Made by a program: the position numbers and the translations under genes | Shown here: piece by piece, positions 6,833 through 8,290 of the stretch | Numbering within the stretch: position 1 is the stretch's first letter | Layout: the number at the start of each line of letters is the position of its first letter | Source of the DNA: an uncultured Oscillospiraceae bacterium | GTDB taxonomy: Bacteria > Bacillota > Clostridia > Oscillospirales > Oscillospiraceae | Length of the DNA: 8,290 nt | Assembly (NCBI GenBank): GCA_947630345.1 | Contig: CANRHF010000083.1 | Span: 1 to 8,290 of the forward strand | Direction of reading: 5' to 3' | Notes under the pieces: model-generated | Told to the model about the DNA's origin: nothing | Database searches by the model: none | What the model saw: the letters and a program-made list of their open reading frames with translations, nothing else

Positions 6833-6901
6833 GTTCAATCAGAAAGAAATCGCACGAAAAAGCAAGTTATAAAATGACGAATCTGCACGAAAAAGCAAGT
6901 T
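6820..6901 (-). repeat. Three 16-bp direct repeats with a 33-bp period
   Basis: CACGAAAAAGCAAGTT (plus strand) occurs identically at 6820-6835, 6853-6868 and 6886-6901. The copies are exactly 33 bp apart, and the two 17-bp spacers are unlike each other. Read toward the ATPase gene, each copy is AACTTGCTTTTTCGTG, and the copy nearest the gene supplies its -35 hexamer. About three helical turns separate copies, so a bound protein would face roughly one side. This looks like an operator array. The repeats are too short and too few for a CRISPR array. Confidence 0.85.
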
Positions 6902-7021
6902 TATGATTCCACGCGCGGCCGTCTCTAAAGTGTTGGGACGACTTCACGGCTGAACTATTCCCATCCGGCAGCGTAAAAACTGGGGGACAATAGACAAAGA
7001 AATGGAATTGACTTAGGAAAA

Positions 7022-7046
7022 CCTCACGACGACTGCCGTCGTGAGG
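7022..7046 (-). terminator. Terminator after the DUF6076-like gene
   Basis: A perfect 10-bp stem (7022-7031 with 7037-7046, CCTCACGACG and its complement) with a 5-base loop lies 19 bases past the stop codon. On the minus strand a short T-tract (GGTTTTCC) follows. No gene is visible from here to the repeats at 6901. Confidence 0.75.
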
Positions 7047-7065
7047 GCTTTCGTTTCGCAACAAC

Positions 7066-8274
7066 CTATTTCCTGATAGCAGCATAATACTGCTCGAAGG
7101 GTATCTGCTCAGCGATGGCCTTGTCCCGAAGCTCGGAGGCAAAGCGTGACCACTCCTCAAATTCAGAGACGGTCATTTTCTTTTTCATATACCTGGCGTA
7201 GTGCGCCTTATAGGCCCGGTTATAGGTTTGCCATACGGGATCGGTTTTGCATTTGTCATCGTAGCGTTTTCTTGCGCCAACATCCCGGCATGTCTTCTCC
7301 GGTTCGTCCGGCAAGGGGGCGTCACAGTAGCTGTAGTACTTTCCTCCACGGATTAAAAAGAATCTGCCGCATTGCTTGCACTGGTTGGGAAGATAGCTGT
7401 ACTTGATCCCGTTGAAAAGGTCAAAGAACAGGAAGGACTGCAGATCCGTAAAGGAGATCTCCTCGCAGAGGATCGGTTGACGATACGCATCCTTCAGAAC
7501 CTTGTAACCAAAAGACTCCATTTGACAGCTTGTTTTTCGGAAGCCCTGACCTTCCGATTTGTTGAACTCTTCAAAACAGGCGGCCACATCGTTGGCGCTG
7601 GGAAAAGAATTGTTTCTGTTCAAATACTCTGCGATAAATAATTTGAATACAGTGTGCACCGCGATATAGGATTTCAGAAAATCAATATAGCCATCAAAGA
7701 AAGCGGTAATAGCACTGTTCAATTCCCGGAGCGATTGCAGCATGTCCGCGTCGTATTCCTTCATGCGCGCAGGATCATTTGGAATAAAGCTGGTAAGTCG
7801 GATAAAAAAATTACCGTTGTCCATTTGATCTCCGAAGCCGACGGGAGTGATCGTATCCCAAGTGATGGGAGAATCATCATCGTCATCGCGGCCGTCCTCA
7901 AAGAAGAAGGTGTGTTCGTTCAGTAGATCGTCAAAGCTCTTGATGGGAAAGGGAATGATCTGATTGTAAGGAGGCAGCTTCTCAAGTAAAGCGTTCAGCT
8001 TTGAAAAGATGCGGATAGCGGCATACACATTGTCGCTATAGCGCGTGTAGTCTTCAAAGTCCATTCCGTCCGAGAGGATCAATTTTCGTTTCAATGAATT
8101 CAAGTCATGGAGCAGATCGCCGGGCGTCTCGGAATTGTCCAACCCATCGGCGTCCATATTCCCATAAAGATCGGTTGCGTTCAAATACGCTGTCAGGATT
8201 TCATTGGCAGCGTATTTATATTTTCCGTTGATGTAAACGTCGCTCATCCAAAAGCAGGCCCGAAAAGAAAACAT
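7066..8274 (-). CDS. DUF6076-like protein with zinc-ribbon-type cysteines
   Basis: A protein of 402 residues if started at ATG 8274, where GGAGG (8280-8284) lies 5 bases upstream. An in-frame TTG at 8286 has no room for a ribosome site in the window. No signal peptide or transmembrane helix is evident. The N-terminal two thirds are mostly helical-looking, with an acidic run (EDGRDDDDD, about 126-134). The C-terminal part has C299-x2-C302, C317 and C329, followed by RDVGARKRYDDK and a basic, aromatic-rich tail. This pattern resembles a treble-clef or zinc-ribbon nucleic-acid-binding module and fits my recollection of the DUF6076 family of Clostridia, whose function is unknown. Recognition rests on the pattern, not on a search. 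It ends at its own terminator and may be the last gene of an operon that continues outside the window. Confidence 0.8.
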   Translation of the reverse strand: MFSFRACFWMSDVYINGKYKYAANEILTAYLNATDLYGNMDADGLDNSETPGDLLHDLNSLKRKLILSDGMDFEDYTRYSDNVYAAIRIFSKLNALLEKLPPYNQIIPFPIKSFDDLLNEHTFFFEDGRDDDDDSPITWDTITPVGFGDQMDNGNFFIRLTSFIPNDPARMKEYDADMLQSLRELNSAITAFFDGYIDFLKSYIAVHTVFKLFIAEYLNRNNSFPSANDVAACFEEFNKSEGQGFRKTSCQMESFGYKVLKDAYRQPILCEEISFTDLQSFLFFDLFNGIKYSYLPNQCKQCGRFFLIRGGKYYSYCDAPLPDEPEKTCRDVGARKRYDDKCKTDPVWQTYNRAYKAHYARYMKKKMTVSEFEEWSRFASELRDKAIAEQIPFEQYYAAIRK

Positions 8275-8290
8275 GACGCCCTCCAAAAAA

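Noticed and set aside
6820..6901. A small CRISPR array
   Set aside because: Repeats are 16 bp with 17-bp spacers, only three copies, no cas genes, and the first copy is part of a promoter.
6820..6906. A plus-strand peptide with a repeated HEKAS unit (11-residue period)
   Set aside because: The period is simply the 33-bp DNA repeat being a multiple of three. The frame is antisense to the ATPase gene for most of its length and has no clear ribosome site.

Overview
The window suggests a gut or rumen Firmicute, probably of the Clostridia (Oscillospiraceae/Ruminococcaceae-like). This is an inference from four things: strong AGGAGG ribosome binding sites, a membrane-anchored domain-inverted GH3 beta-glucosidase, an AgrC/LytTR-type two-component pair, and an AAA_14/DUF4143 ATPase beside a DUF6076-like protein. 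All five genes lie on the minus strand, so the window reads from right to left. The left part (GH3, kinase, regulator) looks GC-rich, and the right part (ATPase, DUF6076-like gene) visibly less so.

Region 1 (1-2696) is a GH3 glycosidase cut by the window edge. Its domains run in permuted order: membrane anchor, alpha/beta sandwich, FnIII-like domain, then TIM barrel with the catalytic aspartate. Region 2 (2697-2886) holds its promoter, a direct-repeat operator and the terminator of the next gene. Region 3 (2887-4889) is a translationally coupled LytTR response regulator and GHKL sensor kinase; regulator and kinase overlap by 4 bases. Region 4 (4890-5430) holds the regulator's promoter and operator, then about 400 bp without a credible gene but with several hairpins and a tRNA T-arm-like stretch. 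Region 5 (5431-6771) is an AAA_14/DUF4143 ATPase, with three 33-bp-spaced direct repeats at its promoter. Region 6 (7066-8274) is a DUF6076-like zinc-ribbon protein ending in its own terminator.

The main result is regulatory. A 28-bp element matching at 25 of 28 positions lies upstream of both the regulator gene (4965-4992) and the GH3 gene (2815-2842). In both places it is a 21-bp-period direct repeat, and the upstream copy fits the LytTR-family binding pattern well. In both places a TGN-extended -10 lies at exactly the same distance from it, behind a poor -35 with a 19-bp spacer. This predicts that the kinase and regulator control their own transcription and switch on the neighbouring beta-glucosidase. 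No AgrB/AgrD pheromone genes are present here, so the signal is unknown. The ATPase and DUF6076-like genes look like a separate accessory segment.
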